NCBI RefSeq assembly: GCF_900101595.1
Contig: NZ_FMYY01000003.1
Span: forward strand, 124,001 to 188,000
DNA from: Paenibacillus sp. cl123
GTDB taxonomy: Bacteria > Bacillota > Bacilli > Paenibacillales > NBRC-103111
DNA: 64,000 nucleotides
Direction: 5' to 3'
Every line of letters starts with the position of its first letter. Within the stretch, counting starts at the first letter, position 1. The translations under genes were made by a program, and so were the position numbers. A model generated the notes under the pieces. The model saw only the letters and a list, made by a program, of their open reading frames with translations. It was not told the origin of the DNA and searched no databases. Shown piece after piece: positions 51,119-60,004 of this stretch.

Positions 51119-52249
51119 ATGGGCAAAATTGGAAATCAACAGATGCTGCGGGACATCAATAAATCGCTGCTTCTTCATCTGGTGTATCATCATGGGCCGA
51201 TCTCACGGGTGGATCTGGCCAGACGCACGAAGCTCAGTCCGACTACGGTGTCCGTTCTGATGGAAGACGCGATCCGCGAAGGCATGATTCATGAAACCGG
51301 CACATCCGGTTCCGGGGTAGGCAGGCGGATGACGCTGCTTGATATCCGCGAGGACAACGGGTTTGTGCTGGGCTTCGATCTGTCCAATGCGCCGGCCCGT
51401 TGCGTGCTGCTGAATCTGCGGGGCAAGGTCATGGCGATGAAGCCGCTGCGGAAGCTGATCGGCGAGCAGGAAATCCGCAGCGGTCTGGCCGCCATGATCG
51501 ACGGCTTTGTCGCGGAGGAGCGCGTTCCGCGCGAGCTCATCCGCTGGGTCGGATTGTCCTTGCCGGGCTGGCTGGATGAAGAGCGGGACAGGCTGATCTA
51601 CTCGGATTACCTCCAGGTTCGCGATATGCCGCTGCGCCGGATGCTGCACGAAGCGCTCGGTCTGCCGGTAGGACTGGTCAATGATCTGGACGCCGCAGGC
51701 TTCGCCGAGCGGTTCAGCGGGTCGGCCAAAGGGCTGCATACGATCGTCTACATCCTGATCGGCTACGGAGTCGGAGCCGGCCTGGTGCTGCGCGACCAGA
51801 TTTACCGGGGCGTAGCCGGGAAGGCCGGGATGATCGGCGACTTCTATCCCTATGGCACGGAGATTTTGGCTGCGAGGCTTGCCGCGCAATATCCGGAGGC
51901 ATTCGGCGAAGGAGAGCCGGACGAGAAGATAGCCCGCTTCGTGCGGCTCGGTCTTCAGGGGGAAGCGCCGTATGCGGCCGAGCTGGGGGAGATCACCGAG
52001 CGTATCGCGTCCTATTGCGGCAACATGGTCCAATTGCTCGACCCCGAGCAGTTGATTTTGAGCGGTTGGATCTCGGAGCATGAAGCTTACCTTGCCGAGC
52101 TGACCGCGCGCATCCGCCATTATGAAGGCTGGAATCGCAGGGAAGCGCCCGTGCCGGTGCAGGCCCCTTACTGGAAGGAATACGGCGCGGCCATAGGAGC
52201 AGCCACGCTGGGGCTTCATCAGCTGTTTAAAATGAAGACGGTGGATTGA
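51119..52249 (+). CDS. ROK-family transcriptional regulator (NagC/XylR type)
   Basis: A 376-residue regulator. The N-terminal winged helix reads LLLHLVYHHGPISRVDLARR followed by TKLSPTTVSVLMED (residues 15-48). The rest is a ROK sugar-kinase-like domain with GLVNDLDAAGFAERF and a GYGVGAGLVLRDQIYRG phosphate loop. Key catalytic residues of ROK kinases cannot be confirmed by eye, so it may only bind sugar. ATG at 51119 with GGAG upstream. Neighbours are a CE7 esterase and an aspartase; a xylose/xyloside role is inferred. Confidence 0.88.
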   Translation: MGKIGNQQMLRDINKSLLLHLVYHHGPISRVDLARRTKLSPTTVSVLMEDAIREGMIHETGTSGSGVGRRMTLLDIREDNGFVLGFDLSNAPARCVLLNLRGKVMAMKPLRKLIGEQEIRSGLAAMIDGFVAEERVPRELIRWVGLSLPGWLDEERDRLIYSDYLQVRDMPLRRMLHEALGLPVGLVNDLDAAGFAERFSGSAKGLHTIVYILIGYGVGAGLVLRDQIYRGVAGKAGMIGDFYPYGTEILAARLAAQYPEAFGEGEPDEKIARFVRLGLQGEAPYAAELGEITERIASYCGNMVQLLDPEQLILSGWISEHEAYLAELTARIRHYEGWNRREAPVPVQAPYWKEYGAAIGAATLGLHQLFKMKTVD

Positions 52250-52374
52250 CTGATGCTCCTATTTGTTTATGCCGGCATAGTTTGCTAGTATGGGGAGGGA
52301 GCTATGCTCCTTGCGGTCCTGCTGGACCGGAACAAAATTAAAGTACATACGATGGTTCGAGAGGATGAGTTGTC

Positions 52375-53832
52375 ATGACGAAGGCTGGATTTCGGATTGA
52401 GAAGGATTTTCTGGGAGCGAAGGAGGTTCCGCTGCACGCTTATTATGGCGTTCAGACGATGCGTGCCGTGGAGAACTTCCCGATAACAGGGTATCGCATC
52501 CATCAGGAGCTGATCGTAGCGATGGCTACGGTCAAGAAAGCCGCTGCGTTAGCTAATATGGAGATCGGCCAGCTGAAGCCCCAGTTCGGGCAGGTCATCG
52601 TACAGGCTGCTGACGAGATTATAGCCGGCCAGTGGCATGAGCAATTCATCGTCGATCCGATTCAGGGGGGCGCAGGCACCTCTATTAATATGAATGCGAA
52701 TGAAGTGATTGCGAACCGTGGGATCGAGCTGCTGGGCGGCGACAAGGGCAATTACTTCATGCTGAGCCCCAACACGCATGTCAATATGGCCCAGTCCACC
52801 AATGATGCGTTTCCGACGGCGATTCATATCGCGGTGCTGCGAATGCTCGATCAGCTGCTCGCCGTGATGGAAGAGCTGCACGAAGGATTCCGCGAGAAGG
52901 CCAAGGCGTTCGACGGCATCATCAAGATGGGCCGCACCCATCTGCAGGACGGGGTGCCGATCCGGCTCGGTCAGGAATTCGAGGCTTACCGCCGCGTGTT
53001 GTCCAGAGACATCACGCGAATCGGACAAACGCGCCAGCATCTGTATGAAATCAACATGGGAGCAACAGCCGTGGGCACCGGTCTCAATGCCGACCCTCGC
53101 TATATTCACCGGGTGGCGGCGCTGCTCGCCGAGCTGACGGGCTACCCGCTGCACAGCGCCGAGCATCTGGTTGACGCTACGCAGAATACGGATGCCTACA
53201 CGGAGGTGTCCGCTTCTCTGAAGGTATGCATGATCAATATGTCCAAGATCGCCAACGATCTGCGCTTGATGGCTTCAGGCCCGCGGGCAGGATTCAATGA
53301 GATTAACCTGCCGGCCAGACAGCCGGGCTCCTCGATCATGCCGGGCAAGGTGAACCCGGTCATGTGCGAGGTCGTCAATCAGGTTGCCTTCCAGGTCATC
53401 GGCAATGATCACACGATCTGCCTGGCATCCGAGGCCGGCCAGCTGGAGCTGAACGTCATGGAGCCGGTGCTGGTGTTCAATCTGCTGCAATCGCTCAGCA
53501 TGATGACTCAAGTGTTCAAAGTGTTCAAAACCCACTGCCTGGACGGCATCGAGCCGAATGTGGAGCGCTGCCGCGAATACGTGGAGCGCAGCGTCGGAGT
53601 CATCACGGCGCTTAACCCGCATCTGGGCTATGAGCCGGTTGCCCGGATCGCCCGTGAGGCGATCGAAACAGGCAAGTCGGTGCGTGAATTATGCCTGCTG
53701 TATGATGTACTGAGAGAGGATGAGCTTAACTTGATCCTCGACCCGTACGAGATGACGAATCCCGGCATCGCCGGAGCTGCGCTGCTGACCCGCGATCAGC
53801 AAGAGGACGAATCCGGTAAGCCGAAAGCTTAA
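52375..53832 (+). CDS. aspA: Aspartate ammonia-lyase
   Basis: A 485-residue enzyme of the fumarase/aspartase superfamily that converts aspartate to fumarate and ammonia. The N-terminus FRIEKDFLGAKEVPLHAYYG, the GGAGTSINMNANEVIANRG segment, SPNTHVNMAQSTNDAFPTA and the signature GSSIMPGKVNPVMCE are all standard. The aspartase form (MNANEVIANR) separates it from class II fumarase. ATG at 52375 follows a GAGAGGATGAG purine tract. Single gene, terminator after. It supplies nitrogen and carbon from aspartate. Confidence 0.92.
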   Translation: MTKAGFRIEKDFLGAKEVPLHAYYGVQTMRAVENFPITGYRIHQELIVAMATVKKAAALANMEIGQLKPQFGQVIVQAADEIIAGQWHEQFIVDPIQGGAGTSINMNANEVIANRGIELLGGDKGNYFMLSPNTHVNMAQSTNDAFPTAIHIAVLRMLDQLLAVMEELHEGFREKAKAFDGIIKMGRTHLQDGVPIRLGQEFEAYRRVLSRDITRIGQTRQHLYEINMGATAVGTGLNADPRYIHRVAALLAELTGYPLHSAEHLVDATQNTDAYTEVSASLKVCMINMSKIANDLRLMASGPRAGFNEINLPARQPGSSIMPGKVNPVMCEVVNQVAFQVIGNDHTICLASEAGQLELNVMEPVLVFNLLQSLSMMTQVFKVFKTHCLDGIEPNVERCREYVERSVGVITALNPHLGYEPVARIAREAIETGKSVRELCLLYDVLREDELNLILDPYEMTNPGIAGAALLTRDQQEDESGKPKA

Positions 53833-53879
53833 CCGGCTCACCTAACGCGGACCAAAGGCTGCCCCGGCGCCGTTTCGAG

Positions 53880-53919
53880 AGGATCTCACTCCCATGTTTT
53901 GGGAGGCGAGATCCTTTTT
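53880..53919 (+). terminator. Terminator after aspA
   Basis: AGGATCTC (53880-53887) and GAGATCCT (53908-53915), with an inner CTCCC/GGGAG helix, are followed by TTTTC. Confidence 0.9.
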
Positions 53920-53940
53920 CATTTTCCATAGCGAAATATA

Positions 53941-53985
53941 AATCAAAATTTTGATTGAAAAAATCAAAATAATGACGTATATTAT
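53941..53985 (+). promoter_or_regulatory. Promoter region with paired AATCAAAAT sites
   Basis: AATCAAAAT occurs at 53941-53949 and again at 53962-53970. ATCAAAATTTTGAT (53942-53955) is a perfect palindrome, and TTTTGATT/AATCAAAA makes a second inverted pair. TATATTATC near 53978-53986 is a likely -10 region for the SIS-aldolase-kinase operon. The regulator is not in the window. Confidence 0.5.
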
Positions 53986-54019
53986 CATTAATAACGGTAA
54001 ATGAGAGAGGAGCCTGAAC

Positions 54020-55075
54020 ATGACTTCATTCGGTCAATTCACTTATCCGGAAATTTCCGCGCAGGCGGAGGCGCTTGAAGAGGCATTGTCCCAGCTCGCA
54101 CGCCAGGCTGATTGGGTGCAGACGTACTTGAAGGACAACGATGCTGACGAGGTTGTATTTATCGGCAGCGGGTCGTCTTATTACCAGGCATTGTCCATGG
54201 CTTCCACCTTTCGCTCCTGGCTGGGCAAAAGCGCGACCGCGTTCCCATCCTCCGAGCTGTTTCTGTTCCAGCGTCAGGCGCTGCCGCCGAGCCGCCGCTA
54301 TCTGGTTATCGGCGTATCCCGCTCCGGGGAATCGACGGAGGTCGTACTGGCGTTGAATGCAGTCAAGGATTTGCCGAATGTGCGGATCGCATCGATCACT
54401 TGCTATGAGGACAGCTCGATGGCTCAGATCGCGCCTGCGCTCGTCTCGCCCAAGGGCAAGGAGAAGAGCACGGTCATGACCAAGTCGTTCAGCAGCATGA
54501 CGTTTCTGATGCAGGCCGCGATCGCTCAAGCGTCGGGGCGTCCCGAACTCGTGAGCCAACTGGTCGAGGTCGCGAAGGCTGATGCCCAGGTCGTTAAAGC
54601 GGCCGATGCCTTTATCAAGCCGTTCGTAGACGGCACGGAGCTTCATAAATTTATTTATCTCGGCATGGGCACTTATTACGGGATCGCGCTTGAGGCTTGC
54701 CTGAAGATCAAGGAAATGTCGTATGTATGGACGGAAGCCTATGGCACGCTGGAATTCCGCCACGGTCCGAAGTCGATCGTCGAGCCGGGCTCGCTCGTCT
54801 GCCTGCTGCTGTCGGAGGAAGCGCGTTCCTATGAACTGAAGGTGGCTCAGGAGATGAAGGAGTACGGCGCGACCGTACTGATCGTGACGGCCCGGGCCGG
54901 AGCGGACACCGAGTTCGCGGACAGCGTGTTTGAGCTTGGGGGAGCCGAGCTGTCGGATGACGCCCGTACGGTGCTTTATTTGCCTCTGCTGCAGTATCTC
55001 GGCTTCTACACGGCGCTGAAGCGCCAGGTCGATCCCGATTCGCCGCGGAACCTGACTCAGGTCGTCAAAATCTGA
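54020..55075 (+). CDS. SIS-domain sugar isomerase (AgaS-like)
   Basis: A 351-residue protein with two SIS sugar-isomerase domains. The first has VFIGSGSSYYQALSMAST and VIGVSRSGESTEVVLAL, the phosphosugar-binding loops. The second has FIYLGMGTYYGIALEACLKI and EFRHGPKSIVEPGSLV. This is the glutamine-amidotransferase-less GlmS-like shape of AgaS, which deaminates or isomerises an amino-sugar phosphate such as galactosamine-6-phosphate. GAGAGGAG precedes the ATG. It is the first of three genes with a class II aldolase and a PfkB kinase, the expected set for a tagatose-type route. Glucosamine or fructoselysine substrates are alternatives. Confidence 0.82.
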   Translation: MTSFGQFTYPEISAQAEALEEALSQLARQADWVQTYLKDNDADEVVFIGSGSSYYQALSMASTFRSWLGKSATAFPSSELFLFQRQALPPSRRYLVIGVSRSGESTEVVLALNAVKDLPNVRIASITCYEDSSMAQIAPALVSPKGKEKSTVMTKSFSSMTFLMQAAIAQASGRPELVSQLVEVAKADAQVVKAADAFIKPFVDGTELHKFIYLGMGTYYGIALEACLKIKEMSYVWTEAYGTLEFRHGPKSIVEPGSLVCLLLSEEARSYELKVAQEMKEYGATVLIVTARAGADTEFADSVFELGGAELSDDARTVLYLPLLQYLGFYTALKRQVDPDSPRNLTQVVKI

Positions 55076-55112
55076 TTCTGTCCCATACTTTAATCACGAG
55101 GAGCGAACACCT

Positions 55113-55979
55113 ATGCCACTTGTATCGTCTACCCCTCTGTTGGAAGCGGCCCGCGCGGGCGGCTACGGAGTCGGAGCATTTAACGTCCATACCCTGGAGA
55201 TGCTTCAAGCGGTCGTGGAAGCGGCCGAAGAAACGAAATCTCCGCTCATTTTGCAGTCGACGGTAGGTACGGTCAGGCATCTCGGGGCCGACTATTTGGC
55301 GGCGGCGGCCACCGCAGCTGCGAACCGTTCTTCTGTCCCGATCGCGCTGCACTTGGACCACTGCACTGAGTTCGAGCTGATCGTTCAATGCATTCGCGCA
55401 GGCTACACCTCGGTCATGATCGACGCTTCCATGCATCCGTTCGATGAAAATGTCCGCCAGACCCGCAAGGTGGTCGAGATCGCCCGCGCCGCCGGCGTAA
55501 ATGTGGAGGCGGAGCTGGGCAAGGTAGGCGGCGTAGAGGATGACATCGTCGTCGCCGAGCATGAGGCGCTGATGGCGGACCCGGACGAATGCGCGAAGTT
55601 TATGGAGCTGACGCAGGTGCATACGCTGGCCCCTGCGATCGGTACCGCCCACGGGATCTATAAGGGTGAGCCGAAGATCGATTTTGACCGGATCGAGCGC
55701 ATCGCCGGCAAGGTGAGTGTGCCGCTTGTCCTCCACGGAGGCTCGGGGATTCCCGAAGAGCAGGTCAAACGCTGCATTAGCCTCGGGATGTCCAAGATGA
55801 ATATCGCCACGGAAATCCGTATCGTTTTCTCGGATGCGATCAAGGCTGTATTTGCCGCCAATCCGGATGAAAACGATCCTCGTAAATATATGGTTCCGGC
55901 CAAAAAAGCGGTAAAGGCTGCCGCTATGGAGAAAATGCGGATGCTGGGCTCGATCGGCAGAGCCGGAGACCATCGATGA
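55113..55979 (+). CDS. Class II fructose/tagatose-bisphosphate aldolase
   Basis: A 288-residue zinc-dependent aldolase. VGAFNVHTLEMLQAVVEAAE near the start, IALHLDHCTEFELIVQCIRA with the zinc/catalytic region, GTAHGIYKGEPKIDFDRIE and VLHGGSGIPEEQVKRCISLG with the phosphate site match the FbaA/GatY/KbaY family. The size suits GatY/KbaY (tagatose-1,6-bisphosphate) as well as FbaA. GAGGAGCG lies before the ATG. The stop overlaps the kinase start, so the two enzymes are coupled. Confidence 0.9.
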   Translation: MPLVSSTPLLEAARAGGYGVGAFNVHTLEMLQAVVEAAEETKSPLILQSTVGTVRHLGADYLAAAATAAANRSSVPIALHLDHCTEFELIVQCIRAGYTSVMIDASMHPFDENVRQTRKVVEIARAAGVNVEAELGKVGGVEDDIVVAEHEALMADPDECAKFMELTQVHTLAPAIGTAHGIYKGEPKIDFDRIERIAGKVSVPLVLHGGSGIPEEQVKRCISLGMSKMNIATEIRIVFSDAIKAVFAANPDENDPRKYMVPAKKAVKAAAMEKMRMLGSIGRAGDHR

Positions 55980-56902
55980 TCGTTACGGTTACGCTGAACG
56001 CGGCCATCGATAAGACGTATTATGTCAACCATTTGGAAAAAGGGCGGGTTACACGAGCGGATCGCGTGCTCGCCGAGCCCGGAGGCAAAGGCATCAATGT
56101 GGCCCGGGTCATCGCTCAGCTGGGCAGACCTGTGCTGGCCACCGGTTTCGCGGGAGGCAGCAATGGGGAATTTATTCGTCGCGGGCTGGATAAGCAGGGC
56201 ATACGCCATGATTTTGTCCCGGTGAACGGCGAATCCCGGCTTTGCCTGAATATGATGGAAGCGGACGGCAGCTCGACCGAACTGCTGGAGCCGGGTCCGG
56301 TCATTTCGGATGAAGAAATGAGCGCATTCCGCGCCAAGCTGTTGAAGCTGGCAGAAGAAGCCAACTTGTTCGTGTTCAGCGGCAGCCTGCCTGCCGGGGT
56401 GCCGAAAAGCTTCTATGCCGAGCTGCTGACCGATATTCATCAGGCCGGAGCCAAAGCACTGCTCGATACGAGCGGTGAAGCGCTCATCCGCGGGATAGAG
56501 GCGGGACCCTACGCCATCAAGCCCAATGAAGAGGAGCTGGCGGCGATCGAGGGCCGCAGCTTCGAGACGGAGGCTGCTATCCTGGAGGCAATGCGCGGGC
56601 TGGGCAATCGGACAGCTTGCATTCAGGTCTCGAGAGGTTCCGAAGGTTCGCTTGCCTTGTACGAAGGGCTGGCCTACCGGGTGAAGCCGCCGGTCATCGA
56701 AGCGGTCAATACGGTAGGCTGCGGCGACGCCTATATGGCGGGTACGGCTATCGGCTTGCATGAGGGCTTGCCTTATGCCGATATTCTTCGGCTGGCCACG
56801 GCTGCGGCTGCGGCCAATGCGTTGAACGACCGGGCTGGCCACGTGGACGCTGGAGTGGTGGAAGCTTTACGGGAACAGGTGCAGATAGAAGTAATAGGAT
56901 GA
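55976..56902 (+). CDS. PfkB-family 1-phosphofructokinase/tagatose-6-phosphate kinase
   Basis: A 308-residue ribokinase-superfamily kinase. VTVTLNAAIDKTYYV is the FruK/LacC N-terminal motif, EPGGKGINVARVIAQLG the first sugar loop, and NTVGCGDAYMAGTAIG the PfkB signature with the GxGD anion hole and catalytic Asp. It phosphorylates fructose-1-phosphate or tagatose-6-phosphate, preparing the substrate of the aldolase just upstream. ATGA overlap with that gene. Third gene of the operon; a terminator lies 80 bases later. Confidence 0.9.
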   Translation: MIVTVTLNAAIDKTYYVNHLEKGRVTRADRVLAEPGGKGINVARVIAQLGRPVLATGFAGGSNGEFIRRGLDKQGIRHDFVPVNGESRLCLNMMEADGSSTELLEPGPVISDEEMSAFRAKLLKLAEEANLFVFSGSLPAGVPKSFYAELLTDIHQAGAKALLDTSGEALIRGIEAGPYAIKPNEEELAAIEGRSFETEAAILEAMRGLGNRTACIQVSRGSEGSLALYEGLAYRVKPPVIEAVNTVGCGDAYMAGTAIGLHEGLPYADILRLATAAAAANALNDRAGHVDAGVVEALREQVQIEVIG

Positions 56903-56982
56903 ATGGACCCTGGCCCTGGCCGGCTAGCCGTGGATGGATGATGGAGTTAGGAGCGGCCGGTCTGGAGCGGGAATAGCAGGAG

Positions 56983-57023
56983 GAAGCCTTGGGCATACGG
57001 CCGCGTATGCTCAGGGCTTCTTT
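56983..57023 (+). terminator. Terminator after the PfkB gene
   Basis: GAAGCCTTGGGCATACG pairs with CGTATGCTCAGGGCTTC around GCCG with small mismatches, then TTT. Confidence 0.85.
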
Positions 57024-57168
57024 GCGCCGCCTGCCTTGCGATAACCAGCGGCTGACAGACTTTGCGAGCGAAGGAATGAGATCGCGGTGAATACGCGCAT
57101 GCCGCTTCCGTAAACAATATCTGTAGCTGTGCGTAGAGGCAGTAGGACTAGCAAAGGAATGAAGTTTA

Positions 57169-57702
57169 GTGAAATGTTCTCAAGCACGAATACGGGTTGC
57201 TCTAAGTATTCTCCTGCTCGCGGCATTCCTGGCGGCGGGTCAAGCTTCAACGCATGCTGCTGTCCCGCCGGCGCAAAAATCGGCGAACGAGCAGCTGTTG
57301 ATGGGATTGCAGGAGGAGGGCGTTTATCTCATCATCGAGAAAAAGACCAACCGGCTGTCGGTCGTCCATAATGGCCGAATTATCCGAACGATGCCTGTAG
57401 CAACAGGACGCCGCAAGGGGCTTACGCCTACCGGCACCTTCCGGATTGTAACCAAGATTGTGAAGCCCTGGTACGTGCGCAAGCAAATACCGGGGGGGGA
57501 TCCCGCCAATCCGCTCGGGACTCGGTGGATGGGACTTAATGTGCCGGGCACCGGGGGGTACACGTACGGCATCCACGGTACGAACCGGCCATATGCGATC
57601 GGTTCAAGCGTATCGTCGGGCTGCATCCGGATGCTGAACCGTGATGTGGAATGGTTATACCGGCATATGCCGCTCGGTACGGTTGTGTTGATCAAGGAAT
57701 AG
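57169..57702 (+). CDS. L,D-transpeptidase (YkuD family), exported
   Basis: A 177-residue exported enzyme. A signal peptide (RVALSILLLAAFLAAGQASTHA) is followed by a YkuD domain: YLIIEKKTNRLSVVHNGRII, TPTGTFRIVTKI, the YGIHGTNRPYAIG His segment and SSGCIRMLNRDVEWLY with the catalytic Cys. Such enzymes form 3-3 peptidoglycan cross-links or attach proteins to the wall, and are made in sporulation or stationary phase in bacilli. The GTG at 57169 has AAAGGA upstream. The stop is 280 bases before the next terminator. Confidence 0.88.
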   Translation: MKCSQARIRVALSILLLAAFLAAGQASTHAAVPPAQKSANEQLLMGLQEEGVYLIIEKKTNRLSVVHNGRIIRTMPVATGRRKGLTPTGTFRIVTKIVKPWYVRKQIPGGDPANPLGTRWMGLNVPGTGGYTYGIHGTNRPYAIGSSVSSGCIRMLNRDVEWLYRHMPLGTVVLIKE

Positions 57703-57785
57703 CCGAGCAGAACGGCTGCAGAAGGCCCAGGAAAGAAATCGGTAGTTTCGCGTATAGAAATGATGGGTTGCGCGCATTCTATTCT

Positions 57786-58008
57786 CAACGGTGACAAGAG
57801 AGGTGTGGTTCCGTTGAGCATCAGAACGGTTTCGACCAAGGAAGTTGTTTTTGAATCGAGGTAGAAGCGGAGGGATGTGCCAAAGACACGTTCGTGCAGT
57901 ACCCCGTACTGTTAGCGTGATGCGGTAAGAACCGAGGTTTCGATGCAAGATTCAAGGCAGTTACCAAATTTCACCGTTGGAAAGGTCTCCTGAGAGGGAG
58001 ACCTTTTT
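57786..58008 (+). ncRNA. Candidate structured RNA with its own terminator
   Basis: CAACGGTG (57786-57793) pairs perfectly with CACCGTTG (57972-57979), a closing stem around 178 bases. Inside, CCGTT/AACGG (57811-57829), TTGAATC/GATTCAA (57851-57857 with 57949-57955), CACG/CGTG and CAGTAC/GTACTG (57887-57919) nest without conflict. A strong terminator, AAAGGTCTCC/GGAGACCTTT with T-run, follows at once (57981-58008). No open frame with a ribosome site lies in it and no gene follows in the same direction nearby. The architecture is that of a stable ncRNA, closest to 6S-RNA-like in outline, but I do not recognise a family. Confidence 0.5.
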
Positions 58009-58183
58009 CCTTTGCCGGTCTCCAGCTGCTCGAGCGCTCAGTTCGATGTCCTCGCCCCAGCTTCGGGCCTAAGCAGTCGCGGGTCAGCTGCCGGTTTGCA
58101 AGCTTGTTCCATGTTTGTCCGTTTCGAGCGCTTCTCTTCCTGCATTTACTATTCTATGTCAGGAGGGGAAGGAGTTGATAGAT

Positions 58184-58405
58184 ATGGCTAACAATCGTCC
58201 GGATATCGTCACGATCCGGTTTCACCGGAATTCCCGGAATACGCGGATTATCGATGGAGTTTGCGTGATCGGCAGCGCCCAGCCTTGCCGGAATCTGCTC
58301 TCAGTCGGTCTCCGTCTGCTTCCGGCCGCGCGCTGTCTGCTTCGGAACGAATTCCGCCTGGTGTACAGAGCACAGGGACTATGGGTATTCAAGCGCAACC
58401 GTTAA
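58184..58405 (+). CDS. Possible small protein, 73 aa
   Basis: ATG at 58184 has GGAAGGAG about 12 bases upstream and opens a 73-codon frame beginning MANNRPDIVTIRFHRNSRNT. It is basic, with a weakly hydrophobic centre, and I recognise no family. It converges on uxaC's terminator. It may be spurious. Confidence 0.3.
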   Translation: MANNRPDIVTIRFHRNSRNTRIIDGVCVIGSAQPCRNLLSVGLRLLPAARCLLRNEFRLVYRAQGLWVFKRNR

Positions 58406-58441
58406 TAGGCCAAGCCCGGCTTAGCGTGAAGCGCCGACCGC

Positions 58442-58486
58442 ACAAAAAGGCTCTCTGCCATGCAGCTAAGCATGGCGGAGAGCTCT
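58442..58486 (-). terminator. Terminator of uxaC (leftward)
   Basis: GCTCTC-T-GCCATGC and GCATGGC-G-GAGAGC form a long stem (58450-58483). An A-run at 58444-58448 gives a T-run on the minus strand. Confidence 0.85.
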
Positions 58487-58500
58487 ATTGTATACATACC

Positions 58501-59784
58501 TTATTGGCTGGCTTGAGCCTTCAGTGCCGGATCGGGTTTGCCGAGGAAGGACCAGAAGGCGCCGCCGAGCAAGCCGGCGATGTCGCGGCGGATCTCCTCT
58601 TCTTCCAGACGCCAGCCGGCGCGGAACAAGTCGCCGTATTTGTCGCACAGCACCTTGGCGATAATGGCGCGGGAATGATCCCACTTGTAGATCAGCTGGT
58701 CAAGAATCCGGCAGTCGGAATGCTGCGGGATCACGCTGCCGCCAAGCAGCTCCAGCCGCATCCGCGTCATTTCTTCGATCAGGCTCGGATTGTTCAGGAA
58801 CCACCAGCAGCCGAACACCAGAAGATTGCGGTTTTTGCGGGCGGTGACTGCAAGCTCGTGCTGGTTCTCGCGGGACAGCATCGTTACCAGAAATTTCACG
58901 TCCTGATTGCGGCTTACGATTCTCTCCACCGCGCCGATATCGCTGCGGCCCAGACTGTCGCCGGCATACTTCAGCGACGGGTTGACTTGGCGCTTGACGC
59001 CGATCATCAGGGCGAACGGAATGCCTGCTTCGCGGGCAGCCGGCAGGATGCATTCGTCGATAACCCGGCCCCGTACGGAAGCCTCGGGGTAAGCGAAGTC
59101 ATCCGGCAGCGAGACGGCCATATACAGCGGATCGATCCGTGCGATCCAGTCCTTCAGGAAGCGGCGAATTTCACTTACGGTATCGCCGGAGAAGTCTTGA
59201 GCTACCGCATATCCCTGCTTCTGCAGCGCCAGATAAGCTTGATCCCAGCCGTTCAGCAGCGGATCGATGCGCAGAGCGGTCAGGAAGCGGGGATCTTGCC
59301 GGCCGGCCCCGTTCTCCCATCTTGCGCGTTCATAATCGTCGAACGGATCGTTCGTCATCACGGCGCTGCGAACGCCGGACAACTCGAATATCCGGTCGAT
59401 ATAGTCGCTGGTGGACACTTGCCGGAAGTAGTTGCGGTATTCACCAAGATCGCGGGAAGACAAATCAAGCCCAAGCCGGTTCAACACGGTGACGACGCCC
59501 CGGCAAGCTTCACTGTAAGGGGAGTTGTCAATAAACAGCGTCTGCCAGATCAGGTCGGCTTGCTCTTGCTTGCTCATGCCCCAGAAGGTGTCGTAAGGTA
59601 GGTCCGGGTGGAAACGGAACATCTCGGCGATCAAATAATGATAAGTCAGAAGCTCGTCGATGCCCCACAGCAGCAGATCGTCGAAGGATTCGGCAAACAG
59701 ATGCGTATGGATGTCGGTTACCGGCGTTTGACGTACGGTTTCATGAATAAATGCGTTCAGCTTCTCTTCGGTAAGAATGGCCAT
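58501..59784 (-). CDS. uxaC: Uronate isomerase (glucuronate/galacturonate)
   Basis: A 427-residue amidohydrolase-superfamily isomerase that turns D-glucuronate into fructuronate (or galacturonate into tagaturonate). TPVTDIHTHLFAESFDDLLL has the metal HxH motif; GIDELLTYHYLIAE, FWGMSKQEQADLIW, and the C-terminal QHSDCRILDQLIYKWDHS with metal-site Asp follow the UxaC family. This is a somewhat short UxaC. The ATG at 59784 has AGGAGG 12 bases upstream. It stands alone; partners such as uxaB and uxuA are not in the window. A palindrome overlaps its promoter region. Confidence 0.86.
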   Translation of the reverse strand: MAILTEEKLNAFIHETVRQTPVTDIHTHLFAESFDDLLLWGIDELLTYHYLIAEMFRFHPDLPYDTFWGMSKQEQADLIWQTLFIDNSPYSEACRGVVTVLNRLGLDLSSRDLGEYRNYFRQVSTSDYIDRIFELSGVRSAVMTNDPFDDYERARWENGAGRQDPRFLTALRIDPLLNGWDQAYLALQKQGYAVAQDFSGDTVSEIRRFLKDWIARIDPLYMAVSLPDDFAYPEASVRGRVIDECILPAAREAGIPFALMIGVKRQVNPSLKYAGDSLGRSDIGAVERIVSRNQDVKFLVTMLSRENQHELAVTARKNRNLLVFGCWWFLNNPSLIEEMTRMRLELLGGSVIPQHSDCRILDQLIYKWDHSRAIIAKVLCDKYGDLFRAGWRLEEEEIRRDIAGLLGGAFWSFLGKPDPALKAQASQ

Positions 59785-59822
59785 TAGATAAGAAAACCTC
59801 CTGAAAAAGGCGTAATAACTTA

Positions 59823-59873
59823 CATTGTTCACGTTAACAATGCTATTATATCACTGTTTTCTGAGCGTGAACA
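59823..59873 (-). promoter_or_regulatory. Promoter and operator of uxaC
   Basis: On the minus strand TATAAT (plus 59845-59850) is a near-ideal -10. CATTGTT (59823-59829) and AACAATG (59836-59842) make a perfect inverted repeat just downstream of it, containing TGTTCACG. The reverse complement CGTGAACA recurs at 59866-59873. This fits a repressor of uronate genes (LacI or GntR type). The regulator is elsewhere. Confidence 0.65.
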
Positions 59874-60004
59874 GAGAGCCTGTTCCCCGAATTCATTCCC
59901 GGCTTGCCGCTTTCATATGGGCTGTTGTCCGTATCCCCATGCTTAAGGTCCGGCATACCATACAAAGACCGCTCTAATGACCCGAGAGAAGAGAGGAACA
60001 ATCG

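Noticed and set aside
58261..59601. 446-codon plus-strand frame opposite uxaC
   Set aside because: The minus strand carries all UxaC motifs and a proper promoter and terminator; this frame does not.
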